From: Prosthecobacter vanneervenii
GTDB taxonomy: Bacteria > Verrucomicrobiota > Verrucomicrobiia > Verrucomicrobiales > Verrucomicrobiaceae
NCBI RefSeq assembly: GCF_014203095.1
Contig: NZ_JACHIG010000008.1
Coordinates: forward strand, 248,001 to 312,000
Length of the DNA: 64,000 nt
Direction of reading: 5' to 3'
In this document: positions 8,182 to 18,142 of the stretch, one piece after another
How positions within the stretch are numbered: position 1 is the stretch's first letter
Layout of the letters: every line of letters starts with the position of its first letter
The notes under the pieces: generated by a model
What the model saw: only the letters and a program-made list of their open reading frames with translations
The model's database searches: none
What the model was told of the DNA's origin: nothing
Translations under genes and position numbers: made by a program

Positions 8182-9558
8182 TCAGCCCAGCCCGGGCACG
8201 CTCCAGCCCTCCCGGTATTTGCGCACCAGCTGGGCATTGAGTTCCGGCCGGTTGGTCACCTGTCCGGCTGCCGCGTCCCAGTCGATCCAGCCGCCTGGAT
8301 TGCGCTCGGCCAGCACCCCGAGGAGCACGGCCTCCGTGAGAGGGCAGCCATAGGTCGGCAGGTCGGCGGCGGCTTTTTCACCCTTCATGCAGGCGTCCAC
8401 CCAGTCGGTATAGTGATTGGCAATACGTGTCTTCGGATAGGCAAAGCCAGTGAACTTCTCCTCCGGCACCAGCCAGGGGCGCTGCGTGTGCGGTTTGAAG
8501 ACGCTGCCGTTTTCGCCAATGAAGAAGATGCCGCTCGGCGTGTCCTTGGTCAGCACCGAGGGCTTGATAACGCGGGCATCAAAGGGATAGCCGCCGTCGG
8601 TCCACGTCATTTTGATCTTGTCCCCAGACGTCAGGGGCGTGCCTGGAAACTCAAATTCGAGATGCCGCTTCTGCGCATACAGGGCCCCCTTGCTGCCCTC
8701 ATCCAGGCATCGCACGCGCGTGGGGGCCATGAGTCCGAGGCAGGAGGAAACGACGTCGAAATAGTGGCAGCCCATGTCCCCCATCATGCCGACCCCAAAA
8801 TCCACCCACGAGCGCCACATGGAAGGATGGTACGCCCCTTCCAGAAACGGCACCTCGTCGGCCACTCCCAGCCACAGGTTCCAGTCCAGATTCTCCGGCA
8901 CCGGATCGGCCTGCGCCTTGCGCTCCGTCATCTTGGGCCACCAGTTGGTCTTCTTGTTCTCCCAGCAGATGACCTCCTTTACCTTGCCGATGGCTCCGCT
9001 CTTGATGAGATCGACCGCCAGCAGGGTCTCGATGGTGGAATGCCCCTGCGTGCCCATCTGCGTGGTCACCCCCGCTTTGGCCGCCTCGGCGCCGAGAATC
9101 CGCGCCTCATGGATGTGATGGGTCAGCGGCTTCTGTAGATAAACATGCTTCTTCGCCCGCAATGCCGTGACCGCCATGGCTGCATGCATGTGGTCCGGTG
9201 TGCCGATCGTCACCGCATCCACCGTGTCACCCATTTTAGCGATCATCTCGCGATAGTCGCGATACACCGCCGCACCCTCCAGCCGCTTCGCAGCATCTGG
9301 GTCCTGCAGCTCCTTGCGCCGTGTCGCATTGCCGCCACGCGCCAGCTCCAGCGTCCTCGCATCCACATCACACATACCCACAAGCCGCACCTTGGAGTGC
9401 TGTAGTACGCTCATCATCGTCACCGCCCCCATCCCTCCCACGCCGATCGATGCCACTTGAAACATCGAGTTGGGCGACCTTGCACTCAAAATAGCTGGCG
9501 CGGAAACGTAAGCAGCAGATGCGGCGAAGGACTGCTTGAGGAAATGGCGGCGGTTCAT
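8182..9558 (-). CDS. Tat-exported Gfo/Idh/MocA family oxidoreductase
   Basis: A 458-residue NAD(P)-dependent sugar or inositol oxidoreductase-like protein. The ATG at 9558 gives MNRRHFLKQSFAASAA, a twin-arginine signal, so the protein is probably exported folded. The Rossmann motif is VASIGVGGMG and the catalytic-type lysine lies in YLQKPLTHH (QKP in place of the common EKP). The GxWIDWDxxxxxxTNxPELN tail is usual in the planctomycete/verrucomicrobial expansion of the family. The start at 9582 would put eight residues before the Tat motif and is less likely. The substrate is unknown. Confidence 0.88.
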   Translation of the reverse strand: MNRRHFLKQSFAASAAYVSAPAILSARSPNSMFQVASIGVGGMGAVTMMSVLQHSKVRLVGMCDVDARTLELARGGNATRRKELQDPDAAKRLEGAAVYRDYREMIAKMGDTVDAVTIGTPDHMHAAMAVTALRAKKHVYLQKPLTHHIHEARILGAEAAKAGVTTQMGTQGHSTIETLLAVDLIKSGAIGKVKEVICWENKKTNWWPKMTERKAQADPVPENLDWNLWLGVADEVPFLEGAYHPSMWRSWVDFGVGMMGDMGCHYFDVVSSCLGLMAPTRVRCLDEGSKGALYAQKRHLEFEFPGTPLTSGDKIKMTWTDGGYPFDARVIKPSVLTKDTPSGIFFIGENGSVFKPHTQRPWLVPEEKFTGFAYPKTRIANHYTDWVDACMKGEKAAADLPTYGCPLTEAVLLGVLAERNPGGWIDWDAAAGQVTNRPELNAQLVRKYREGWSVPGLG

Positions 9559-9674
9559 GAGGAGATGGGAACGCGAGTGCACGAGGGGTTATAGCGTGTA
9601 AATCGAATTCCTGACCCGCTTCCCGGCCTGAAATTTCGTATGACTCCATGACGAGCCTGTGAAAACTGGCGTGC

Positions 9675-10886
9675 ATGCCGCCTCCTCCCATCAACATTTT
9701 CAGCCAGCACAGGAAGCCCGAAGAAGTCTTGCAGCTGCTGCGGCAGCAGATCCCCGAAGCAATCGTCGAAACAAGTGAGGATGGCGTTTGGTCCTGCGTC
9801 AGGGGCACCTGGAAACGCGGCTGGATGAAGGGTGCGCTCCACATGGAAGTGAGGCATGACCCTGACTACTACGCAGGTGAAGGATGGGATGCTCAGCTTG
9901 CGGGCATGGCAGGCTATTTCAGGCAGTTTCCCGGTGCCAGTCAGAGGCCCGAACTTTTTGGCTATCTGCCAGGACTGGCTTTCGCCGTGAATTTTATCAT
10001 CGACCCGGCATTCACAGAGAATGACCCGCGTCAGGAGGTGATAGCCTCGGTTACACGTCTGCTGGACGGCGTCATTTTTCTTCCGGGCTGCCTGAGCGAC
10101 GCGGAAGGACGTCTGATCATCTCTGCTGATGATGACGCTGATCCCGAGGCTCAGCTACCCGCGCATGAGCCTGCGCAAAACGAAGATGCCGAACCTTCGG
10201 ATGAACCATCTGACTGTAATCCGCCAACCGAATCACGCGTCATTTCCCGGCTGACTTTCATGGGGGCTCTGGTGAATCGTGGCTTCATGGAAGATCATCC
10301 TGAAGGTGAGGCTCTTCGTTTGGAAATGCTGGATGGCTTTCGCGATTCAGATGCATGGCAGGAAGGTGAAGAAGATGAGATTGCGGCCTTGGAAACTCCC
10401 GTCGGTGAACTTCCTGAGAACAAGAGCTGGGAACTGCCCTGGCTCTCCGAAGGAGCGGCCGTGCTCGCATGGTCACTTGGACTTATGGAATTACCTGCTT
10501 ATGATGAGCAGGTTGAGACTGACGATCTATACAAGGTGATCGGCGACCTGGAGAATCAACGCCTGACACCCAAGCTGCGCAGCCCTGAAGAATTGGAAAA
10601 GCTGTCTTCTCAAATGCTCTGCATACACTGGCGTCTGCGCCAGTTTAGCATTGAGCCGAAATCCATGGATTTCGCGGAGTTCGCACCCCGGGCGTGGTGG
10701 GGAGCGATGGACCTTTCCTTGGCAAGGCTGAGCAACAACGATCTGGAGATCCAGGGCGCACCTTTGATAGAGTCTTCTGAAGAAGATTGGAAATGCACCA
10801 GCGGCATCATGGAAGAACGCCGAAAAGCTATCCACTGGTTGCTGGGACAGAACCCCGTCTATTCTGAAAATGACACAAGCACCTGA
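9675..10886 (+). CDS. DUF4272 domain protein
   Basis: A 403-residue soluble protein without signal peptide. The C-terminal half (about residues 190-400) matches the DUF4272 pattern: an ELPWLSEGAAVLAWSLGL helix, LP just after it, and a terminal ERRKAIHWLLG helix. The N-terminal half (about 1-150) holds a separate domain with MEVRHDPDYYAGEGWDAQ that I do not recognise. An acidic, Pro-rich linker (about 150-190) joins them. Function is unknown. It is convergent with the cytochrome/WD40 gene, 23 bp away. Confidence 0.7.
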   Translation: MPPPPINIFSQHRKPEEVLQLLRQQIPEAIVETSEDGVWSCVRGTWKRGWMKGALHMEVRHDPDYYAGEGWDAQLAGMAGYFRQFPGASQRPELFGYLPGLAFAVNFIIDPAFTENDPRQEVIASVTRLLDGVIFLPGCLSDAEGRLIISADDDADPEAQLPAHEPAQNEDAEPSDEPSDCNPPTESRVISRLTFMGALVNRGFMEDHPEGEALRLEMLDGFRDSDAWQEGEEDEIAALETPVGELPENKSWELPWLSEGAAVLAWSLGLMELPAYDEQVETDDLYKVIGDLENQRLTPKLRSPEELEKLSSQMLCIHWRLRQFSIEPKSMDFAEFAPRAWWGAMDLSLARLSNNDLEIQGAPLIESSEEDWKCTSGIMEERRKAIHWLLGQNPVYSENDTST

Positions 10887-10909
10887 GCAGGTGACGCCGA
10901 GTCATTGGA

Positions 10910-13900
10910 TCACCTCCCCGCCACACCCGCCGGTTTCCGGATTTTCATCAGCAAAGGGAAGCTCGTCTGCAGCCCCGCGCTGTCGTGCTCGTTGCGGGCG
11001 GAACTGAGGGCGGCGTGGATGAACGCATCCTGATCCTTCACCCAGTTCGCGGCGCGGAAGAAAATTGGGCGCTCGTTTTCCTTCTCACGAATCTGCACGC
11101 CATTGAGTCCGATGTCATCCACGATCACCCCATGAGGCAGGCCATGTACATCCAGATTGAGAATGCCGTCATTGCCCATGCGCACGGCGCGGATCCAAGC
11201 CTTCACCGTCTGCCCTGGAGCCAGGGTGATTTCGAGAGGCTTGGTCTCATCCTTGATCTCGCGCATCATCGCTTTGCCTCCGGCATCCGGTTCCATGACG
11301 ATGATGAACTTGGGCGCAGCGCCCAGCGTCACCTTGCCAAAGGTTCCAGAATCATGCACGAGATCCTTGGCTTTCGCCGTGATCTTGAGCTTGCTCCAGT
11401 CGGCGTTTGCTGCAGCATCCGGCGCAGCGCGCAGGCTGCCGCTGATCAGGTCGTGCCCCGCCTCGATGATCATCGGTGACGAAGCATAATAACCGGCAGG
11501 CAGGCCCGTGACCTCGATCTGGATCGGATCATCAAAACCGTCCACGCGCTCGGCACGGAAGGAAAAGCCAACGGACGCACCGGGCATCACCGTGGGGTTC
11601 ATGCCCGCGAGCTTCACGCTGAAGTCAGGCATCGGCTGGCGGATGCTGAGCGCATACACATAGCGCTCGCCACCCCAGCCGCGAGTGTCGGTCACTTTCA
11701 CCACATACCTGCCGTCCGCCGGCGCGGTGAAGGCCAGTCGTGAATCGCTGCCGATCTTGCGATCCCCGCTGTCATCGTTGGTGTAGTTCACCGTGAAGAC
11801 GGGCAACCCGTTCGGCACGATGTGGCTGCCGATCGCCTTGGGTTCCACGATGTAGCAGGGTTCATCAAGCGAGTGAGAATTGGCCGTGGTGTCAAAGTAG
11901 GCGCGGCGTTTGCCTCCCGTGGTATAGAAAAAGCAGCCGCCATCAGGACCGCGCGGCATGCGGATGATCTTCATCACATCGCCGTTGAAATAGGCGTATT
12001 CATTCAACTCCATCTCCTCCCAGTTTTGCAGGCGGATGTCAGGGTTGTTGGCGTCCACGCTGCGGAAGTTGTTGTAGCTGTCGCGCACGGCCTGAAGCAG
12101 CAGCCGCTGCACCGGCTTGCCGTCGGCATGCAGCACCTCGATCTTGGTGTCGGCTGGAGAGCCCGCCATGTCCGCCAGTGTCTCGATGACCCAGCACTGG
12201 CCTTTTTTAGCCTCAAAGGCAAAGCAGTCCACATCATGCGTCTTCGCCAAACGTGCACCAATGGTGACTGGCGCGACGATTCCCTGCGCCTTGGCGACAT
12301 CGTCATTCCCTTCCACTTCCTCCGCCTGCGGCAGCGCGCTCACGCGCAGCGCAGGCATGGAGCGGAATCTCAGCGCCCTGGCATCCAGCGGCACATTCAT
12401 CACGCCCTCCTTCTCGGCCTTCAATACGACCGTGGCATTGTCTCCGAGGTGATGACCGATGAGTGTAACCCTGGCTTCTTTGCCAGCCTGTGCAGTCAGC
12501 GGAGCCCATGCCGTGACATACGGCAGTGCACCGAGGGTTAGCCGATAGGCATGCTCTGCGCTGCCATCCATCGTGGTGTTGCTCACCATCGCAATGTATT
12601 CGCCATCTGCGGGCGCTTTCCATGCAAGGAACGGATCGCTTCCGCTGTCCAGGCCGCGGTTTACCGCGAGCACGTTTTGATGCATGTCCAGAATCTCCAC
12701 TGTGGGCGCTTTCGCCTTGCTGCCGATCTGCGCCACGGCGAGGTCAAACACCAGCTCCTCTCCCGCCTTCGCCTTGAACAGATACGCGTCATGTTGGCCG
12801 ATCTCCGTCAGCGTGCCCCAGAGGCTCGCTGGCAGCGTGGCAATGCTGACCGCACCCGCTTTGAAATCCGCCGCCTTGGTGACCAGCGGTGCCAGATCAT
12901 CGGCATAGATCTTCATCCGCGCAGACTCCCCTGCCCCGCTCTTGAGCCACAACTCATAGGCACCACGCGGCACCTCGGGACCAGTGGTGATCTTGACCCT
13001 GGCCGTCGTCGCTTTCACCGAATTCTTGGCCAGCTGAGCCTTGATGCCTGGATGGGAAACCATCACCTGCATGTCAGCGCTGAGGTTCTTTCCCGCGATG
13101 CTCACCATCAGCTCTCCACTAATGTGCGCAGCCTGCGGCACCACCCGCGCCAGCTCAGGCTTCACCGCCATCGCCGGCTTGGCAGGCGCAGGAGCCAACA
13201 CCACCTTGCCCGTGGCAGACTCATAGAAACTCAGACTGCCATCCACACGCCCGGCTACGAGCTGCGCCTTGTCAGTAAACGCCAGTGCTGGAGACCAGTC
13301 CGGCTGCTTTTCCAGCGGCACCTTCTCCGTGAGGTCTGCCGTGCTCCAGATTTTGAGCGACTTGTCCGTCGAGGTGGACGCCAGCAGATGACCGTCCATC
13401 GAAAGCGCCAGATTCAAGATGCCGCCCTCATGCGCAAAGCGACTCGTGATGATTTTATTCGTGCCCTCCTTGGCATCCGCGCTGATGCTCCACTGGCGGA
13501 TGCGGTTGTCGCCGCCTGCCGCAAAGAGATGTTTGCCATCCGCACTGAAGACCACGCTCGTCTGCTCCTTGGTTGGCTGCGAGAGTGTGTCGAGCCGCTG
13601 CCCTCCTGGAATGCTCCAGAGCTTCACCGTGCGGTCTGCGCTGGCGCTGGCCAGCACCTTGCCATCCGTACGGAACGAGAGGCCGTTCACCGCACCATTG
13701 TGTCCTTTCAGCAGCGCGATCTCCCTGCCCGTGGTCGTGTCCCAGAGTCGGATCTTCTGATCATAGGCCCCCGTGGCGATCATCTTCCCATCTGGCGAAA
13801 CCGCCAGCGCATACGCAGCATCCAGATGCCCTTCAAACGAATGCACAGGCGAACCATCGCTGGTCTTCCAGCTTTTCACGATGCCCACAATGCCCGCCTC

Positions 13901-14518
13901 ACCACCAGCAGCATACACCGTCTCGCCACCCGGTGAAAACGCGAGCGCGTTAGCCTTGCCCTTGAACCCCGTGAGCTTGCGCACCACGGCACGTGTCACC
14001 GGATTGAGCAGCTCTACCTCACCATAGCGCCCGACCGCGATGAACTGCGCCTTGGGCGAAAACGCCACCGCCTGCACCGCATGCTTGGGCGGTACCGTCG
14101 GTTTGATCTGCGGCGTGATCACCTCCCTCGGCATCGGCTTTGCCTCCACAAGGGCAGGCCCTTTGGCCCCCGCATCGATCCATGTTTTGATCAGCGCAAT
14201 CTCCTCCGTCTTAAGCTTCTCCCGCTTGCCCGGCGGCATGAATTCATTCTTCCCGCCGCGCCCTGAGTGACCTTCGAGAAACTTCACCAGCATCGACTCA
14301 CCCGCCTTGCCTGCAATGATTGCCTTCCCCTCCTTGCCGCCCTTCATCAGGTTGGCAAACGTGTCCAGCCGGAACTCCCCGTCCGCATCCGTGTCGTCAT
14401 GACAGTCGATGCAGTAGGTGTCCCAAAGCGGCACAATCTGCTTGGTGTAGTCAACCGTCTGGGCGTGGCCTGCTGCAATGGAAACGGACAGGAGAAAAAT
14501 GAAACGGGTAAAACTCAT
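10910..14518 (-). CDS. Secreted cytochrome c/WD40-repeat/pre-peptidase-domain protein
   Basis: A 1202-residue exported protein. After a signal peptide (about 1-19, ending HAQ) comes a planctomycete-type cytochrome c domain with the heme motif C36-I-D-C39-H40 and a distal MPPGKREKL. A WD40 propeller follows at about residues 145-430, with repeated SPDGKMIATGAYDQKIRLWD-type blades. The C-terminal two thirds are beta-rich and contain pre-peptidase C-terminal-like segments (YLFKAKAGEELVFDL, CFAFEAKKGQCWVIE). It is the last gene of the DUF1501-DUF1549 operon, 12 bp after its neighbour. The three are probably made together as envelope proteins; what they act on is not known. Confidence 0.88.
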   Translation of the reverse strand: MSFTRFIFLLSVSIAAGHAQTVDYTKQIVPLWDTYCIDCHDDTDADGEFRLDTFANLMKGGKEGKAIIAGKAGESMLVKFLEGHSGRGGKNEFMPPGKREKLKTEEIALIKTWIDAGAKGPALVEAKPMPREVITPQIKPTVPPKHAVQAVAFSPKAQFIAVGRYGEVELLNPVTRAVVRKLTGFKGKANALAFSPGGETVYAAGGEAGIVGIVKSWKTSDGSPVHSFEGHLDAAYALAVSPDGKMIATGAYDQKIRLWDTTTGREIALLKGHNGAVNGLSFRTDGKVLASASADRTVKLWSIPGGQRLDTLSQPTKEQTSVVFSADGKHLFAAGGDNRIRQWSISADAKEGTNKIITSRFAHEGGILNLALSMDGHLLASTSTDKSLKIWSTADLTEKVPLEKQPDWSPALAFTDKAQLVAGRVDGSLSFYESATGKVVLAPAPAKPAMAVKPELARVVPQAAHISGELMVSIAGKNLSADMQVMVSHPGIKAQLAKNSVKATTARVKITTGPEVPRGAYELWLKSGAGESARMKIYADDLAPLVTKAADFKAGAVSIATLPASLWGTLTEIGQHDAYLFKAKAGEELVFDLAVAQIGSKAKAPTVEILDMHQNVLAVNRGLDSGSDPFLAWKAPADGEYIAMVSNTTMDGSAEHAYRLTLGALPYVTAWAPLTAQAGKEARVTLIGHHLGDNATVVLKAEKEGVMNVPLDARALRFRSMPALRVSALPQAEEVEGNDDVAKAQGIVAPVTIGARLAKTHDVDCFAFEAKKGQCWVIETLADMAGSPADTKIEVLHADGKPVQRLLLQAVRDSYNNFRSVDANNPDIRLQNWEEMELNEYAYFNGDVMKIIRMPRGPDGGCFFYTTGGKRRAYFDTTANSHSLDEPCYIVEPKAIGSHIVPNGLPVFTVNYTNDDSGDRKIGSDSRLAFTAPADGRYVVKVTDTRGWGGERYVYALSIRQPMPDFSVKLAGMNPTVMPGASVGFSFRAERVDGFDDPIQIEVTGLPAGYYASSPMIIEAGHDLISGSLRAAPDAAANADWSKLKITAKAKDLVHDSGTFGKVTLGAAPKFIIVMEPDAGGKAMMREIKDETKPLEITLAPGQTVKAWIRAVRMGNDGILNLDVHGLPHGVIVDDIGLNGVQIREKENERPIFFRAANWVKDQDAFIHAALSSARNEHDSAGLQTSFPLLMKIRKPAGVAGR

Positions 14519-14530
14519 GGCGCGCTCCTA

Positions 14531-16723
14531 TCAGTGATTAAACAAAAACTCCTTCGAACTCATCAGCCCCCAAAAGATATCCTCAAGGGTGGTTCGGCGA
14601 TCATCGGCTGAGGCTTTGGCCAGCATCTCCGCCGCCTTGGCGCTCTCCCTCTCCGTGGGCAGACGCGTCAGCGCGATGAGGTAGGCCTCTTCGATGATCT
14701 TCTCGTTGCTCAGATTGCTGGTCAGCAGCGCATCCAGGCGGTTGTCCTTCTGCGCCAGCTTCTGGTTCAGCGTCTCTCCATTCGCAATGTGCAGCGCCTG
14801 GGCCATGCTGGGCTCGTTGGTGCGCTCGCACTCGCAGGTGGCCACACGATCGGCGCGGCCAAAGCTCTTGAGGAAATAGCTGGCGATGTTGCTGTCCGGC
14901 AGTTGCAGCGCACGGAAGCCCATCGGGTAGCTCTCGCTCGTGCCGCGATTGGCGTTGCGCTTGTCGATCTTGAAGGTGGTGGGCGCCTCCGTCACTTGGG
15001 ACACCGTGTCCAGCAGCACCTCCGCCTTCAGCCTGCGCGGCACGTAGTGCGAGCCATAGCGCAGATCGGTGATGTTCTCCGGCAAAGTCACGCTGCTGCG
15101 CTGGTAAGTCTCGCTTTGCAGGATGGTCCGCATGAGCGCCTTCAGGTCAAACTTCGCCTTCACCAGATGATCACAGGCTGCGGCAAAGAGCGGCTCATTG
15201 CTTGCCGGATTCGTCACTCGCAGATCATCCACAGCCTCGACGAGGCCGGAGCCAAAGAAGTTCGCCCACACGCGGTTCACGATCGCACGCTGAAAGAGCT
15301 TGTTGTCCGCGCCGGTCAGCCATTTCGCCAGCGGCACCCGACGGTCTTCAGTCGAGGTCATCGAGACCGGCGTGGTCACATCCAGCGGGTGCGGAGGCTG
15401 CGGCTTGCCCGTCAGTGGCTGCACCAGCTCACCATCATCAGAGGAGAAAAGCACCCTCTCATCCGCCTGCGCACCGTTCTTGGTGCGCACACGGGAGAGC
15501 ATGTTGGCAAAGGCGAAATACTCGTTGTTCGTCCACTTTTCCATCGGGTGGTTGTGGCACTTCGCGCAGGCGATGGAGGTTCCCAAAAACGCCACGCTGA
15601 TCGTCTCCGCGCACTTGGTCGGCTCGTCGTTCAGGATGAAGAAATTCCCCGCGCCATTTTCCAGCGTGCTGCCCGTGGCGGTCAGGAGATCGCGCACCAT
15701 CACGTCCCACGGCGTGTTGGCGGCCACGTTGCGCCGGATCCAGTTGTAGTAGGACCACATCGCCTGCGGCATGAGCTTGTCTCCATTCACCAGCAGCAAA
15801 TCGCTCCAGCGGTGCGACCAGTAATCGACGAACTCAGGCCGCTGCAGCAGCGTCTCGATAAGGCGGTCGCGCTTGTCCGCACTCTTGTCCGCAAGAAAGG
15901 CGCGGGTTTCTTCGAGCGCGGGCAAAACACCAATCGTATCCAGAAACGCACGACGCAGAAATTCGTGATCATCCGCACGTCCTGAAGGCGGGATGTTCAG
16001 AGTACGCAATTTCTTGAGCACCTGCTCGTCGATGAAATTGCGCGGCTTCATCTGTGCAAACGCAGGCTCATCCACCACGCCATCGCTAGGCACCACCACG
16101 GTGGATACAGTCAGGAGGCTCAGATACCACGCGCTGATGGCTGTTTCCCCTCGGCCGGTCGTTTTCACGACGCCCTGCTCGTCCACGGTGGCCACGCTGG
16201 CGTTCACGCCGTTGTACTTGGCCCAGCGCGTCACATCCTCGCTGTGGCCGTCGCTGAACTTTGCCGTGACCTTGAGCTTCAGCGTCGTCCCGGGTTTCGT
16301 CACCAGTTGCTTCGGCTCCACGTCCAGCGTCACGATGCGCGGATCATCTGCCTTCGGCCCCGGCGCACCGGCGGCGATCCAGTCGGCGATCGCCTTGTAC
16401 TCCGGCGAGTTCACTTCAAATCGCTTGTCGCCCTTGTGCGGCACCGCCTTCACGGCCTTCAACAGAAACAAACTTCGCGCCGGATCTTCCAGCGTCAGCC
16501 TGCGCCCGTTCGCACTGCGGGTGATGGAGATCCAGTCACCCTCATCATCAAAACCGCGCAGCGACAGGCGAAAACCACCCTGCCCCGCAGCCGCACCATG
16601 ACATGCCCCCATTGCACAGCCATAGCGCGTAAGGATCGGCTGGATGGTGTTACGAAAGGAAGGGACTTCAGCCACGCTTGCCGAAGCAAAAACCGCAAAG
16701 GCAATAAAGGAACGAAACATCAT
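14531..16723 (-). CDS. DUF1549/DUF1553 cytochrome-like secreted protein
   Basis: This 730-residue protein has the Planctomycetota/Verrucomicrobiota architecture. It has a signal peptide (about 1-18), a cytochrome-like domain with C36-x4-C41-H42 (GCAMGACHG, a non-standard heme spacing normal for this family), a Big-type Ig-like domain (about 130-215), then DUF1549 and DUF1553. A standard CxxCH (CAKCH) lies in the middle. Such proteins are predicted to be periplasmic, heme-binding and co-encoded with DUF1501 partners. The biochemical role is unproven. It sits between the DUF1501 gene (39 bp upstream) and the cytochrome/WD40 gene (12 bp downstream). Confidence 0.9.
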   Translation of the reverse strand: MMFRSFIAFAVFASASVAEVPSFRNTIQPILTRYGCAMGACHGAAAGQGGFRLSLRGFDDEGDWISITRSANGRRLTLEDPARSLFLLKAVKAVPHKGDKRFEVNSPEYKAIADWIAAGAPGPKADDPRIVTLDVEPKQLVTKPGTTLKLKVTAKFSDGHSEDVTRWAKYNGVNASVATVDEQGVVKTTGRGETAISAWYLSLLTVSTVVVPSDGVVDEPAFAQMKPRNFIDEQVLKKLRTLNIPPSGRADDHEFLRRAFLDTIGVLPALEETRAFLADKSADKRDRLIETLLQRPEFVDYWSHRWSDLLLVNGDKLMPQAMWSYYNWIRRNVAANTPWDVMVRDLLTATGSTLENGAGNFFILNDEPTKCAETISVAFLGTSIACAKCHNHPMEKWTNNEYFAFANMLSRVRTKNGAQADERVLFSSDDGELVQPLTGKPQPPHPLDVTTPVSMTSTEDRRVPLAKWLTGADNKLFQRAIVNRVWANFFGSGLVEAVDDLRVTNPASNEPLFAAACDHLVKAKFDLKALMRTILQSETYQRSSVTLPENITDLRYGSHYVPRRLKAEVLLDTVSQVTEAPTTFKIDKRNANRGTSESYPMGFRALQLPDSNIASYFLKSFGRADRVATCECERTNEPSMAQALHIANGETLNQKLAQKDNRLDALLTSNLSNEKIIEEAYLIALTRLPTERESAKAAEMLAKASADDRRTTLEDIFWGLMSSKEFLFNH

Positions 16724-16762
16724 GAGTGAAACTTGATGAGGGTTGGCAGCTCTGACTCCGCG

Positions 16763-18142
16763 TTACGCAAACAGCTCCTTGATCGCCTGCGTTCCAAAAT
16801 CGACGACCGGATACGGCCTGCCCTGCGGTCCGGGCAGCTCGGTGGTAAGGTCAATGCCCATCGCCTGATAGATGGTTGCCACGATCTCCTTTGGAGCCAC
16901 GGGGCGCTCGGTGGGATAGCCACCGATGTCGTCGCTCTTGCCCACCACATGGCCGCCCTTCACGCCGCCACCGGCAAAGTTCACCGTCCAGCAATTCGGC
17001 CAATGGTCGCGGCCACCAGCCGGATTGATCTTGGGCGTGCGGCCAAATTCAGCCAGGCAGGTGACCATGGTGTCATCCAACATGCCGCGCTGGAAGAGAT
17101 CCTCGATGAGGGCGCTGTACCCCTGGTCATACATCGGTGCCACGATGTCGCGCATACCCTCAATGCTTGTGAAGGGTTTGGAGCCGTGGATATCCCAGGT
17201 GATCTCGCCAAACACGGTGATAAACGTGTTCACCGTCACGAAACGCACGCCGCGCTCCACCAGGCGGCGCGCCAGCAGGCAGCTCTGGCCAAAGCGGTTC
17301 AGGCCGTAACGCTCGCGCACCTTCATCGGCTCCTTGGTCAGGTCAAAGGCCTCGCGCGCTTGAGAGCTGGTCATGATGCGGTAGGCGGATTCGAAGTTGG
17401 AGTCCATCAGCTTGGCCTGCTCGCTGTATTCAAAGTTGCGCACGCTGCTGTCCACCAGCTCACGCAGCTCGCGGCGGCGCTCCAGTCGCACCTCGCCGAT
17501 CTCCTTGGGCGGCAGCAGATCCGGCACCTTGAAATCCTTCACTGCAGGGTCCGCATTCAGCACAAAGGGATCGTAGGACTTGCCCAAAAAGCCGGCATCC
17601 TGGCCGTGTGGCATGTTGCCGCCCGTGGGTCCCATCGTCTCCGGCAGAATCACATGGGCGGGCAGATCGCTCCGGCGGCCTTGCAGAAACTCCAGCGCGC
17701 TGCCCACATGCGGCGTGTTTACACCTCCGGTGAAAAGCCGTCCCGTCTGCATCATCTGGTGCCCCGTGTCATGCACTGCAGCCGCTGTGTGGTAACAGGA
17801 ACGCACCAGGCTGAACTTGTCCGCGATCTTCGCATGCAGTGGCAGGATCTCGGAGATTTCAAACGCATCACTCTTCGTGCGGATCGGCTTAAAAGGTCCG
17901 CGGATCTCGCTCGGAGCATCCGGCTTCATGTCCCACAGATCCTGCTGGCTGGGAGCGCCAAGGTTGAAGATCATGATGCAGGACTTGCTGCTCTTCTTCG
18001 GGTCCACACGCCCCTCCGCCTTCAGTTTGGCAAATCCAGGCATCGTCAGCCCGATGGCGCCGAGTGCGCCTGCCTGTAGGAAATCACGACGCGTGATCCC
18101 GTCGCAATTGGTGATGGAGCCTTGGCCGGAGAACTTGAACAT
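16763..18142 (-). CDS. Tat-exported DUF1501 family protein
   Basis: A 459-residue protein of the DUF1501 (alkaline-phosphatase/sulfatase-fold) family. The leader contains TRRDFLQAGALGAIGL, a twin-arginine signal. Family blocks visible are SKSCIMIFNLGAPSQQDLWD, the HDTGHQMMQTGR segment and the late GGRDHWPNCWTVNFAGGGVKGG and GKSDDIGGYP blocks. It is the first gene of the operon with the DUF1549/1553 and cytochrome/WD40 proteins, a pairing seen many times in these phyla. Function is unknown; a hydrolase acting on sulfate or phosphate esters is only a fold-based guess. Confidence 0.9.
   Translation of the reverse strand: MFKFSGQGSITNCDGITRRDFLQAGALGAIGLTMPGFAKLKAEGRVDPKKSSKSCIMIFNLGAPSQQDLWDMKPDAPSEIRGPFKPIRTKSDAFEISEILPLHAKIADKFSLVRSCYHTAAAVHDTGHQMMQTGRLFTGGVNTPHVGSALEFLQGRRSDLPAHVILPETMGPTGGNMPHGQDAGFLGKSYDPFVLNADPAVKDFKVPDLLPPKEIGEVRLERRRELRELVDSSVRNFEYSEQAKLMDSNFESAYRIMTSSQAREAFDLTKEPMKVRERYGLNRFGQSCLLARRLVERGVRFVTVNTFITVFGEITWDIHGSKPFTSIEGMRDIVAPMYDQGYSALIEDLFQRGMLDDTMVTCLAEFGRTPKINPAGGRDHWPNCWTVNFAGGGVKGGHVVGKSDDIGGYPTERPVAPKEIVATIYQAMGIDLTTELPGPQGRPYPVVDFGTQAIKELFA

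Noticed and set aside
10888-10916. Terminator between the DUF4272 gene and the cytochrome/WD40 gene
   Set aside because: Only a 6 bp stem with a large loop and no T-run; too weak to annotate.
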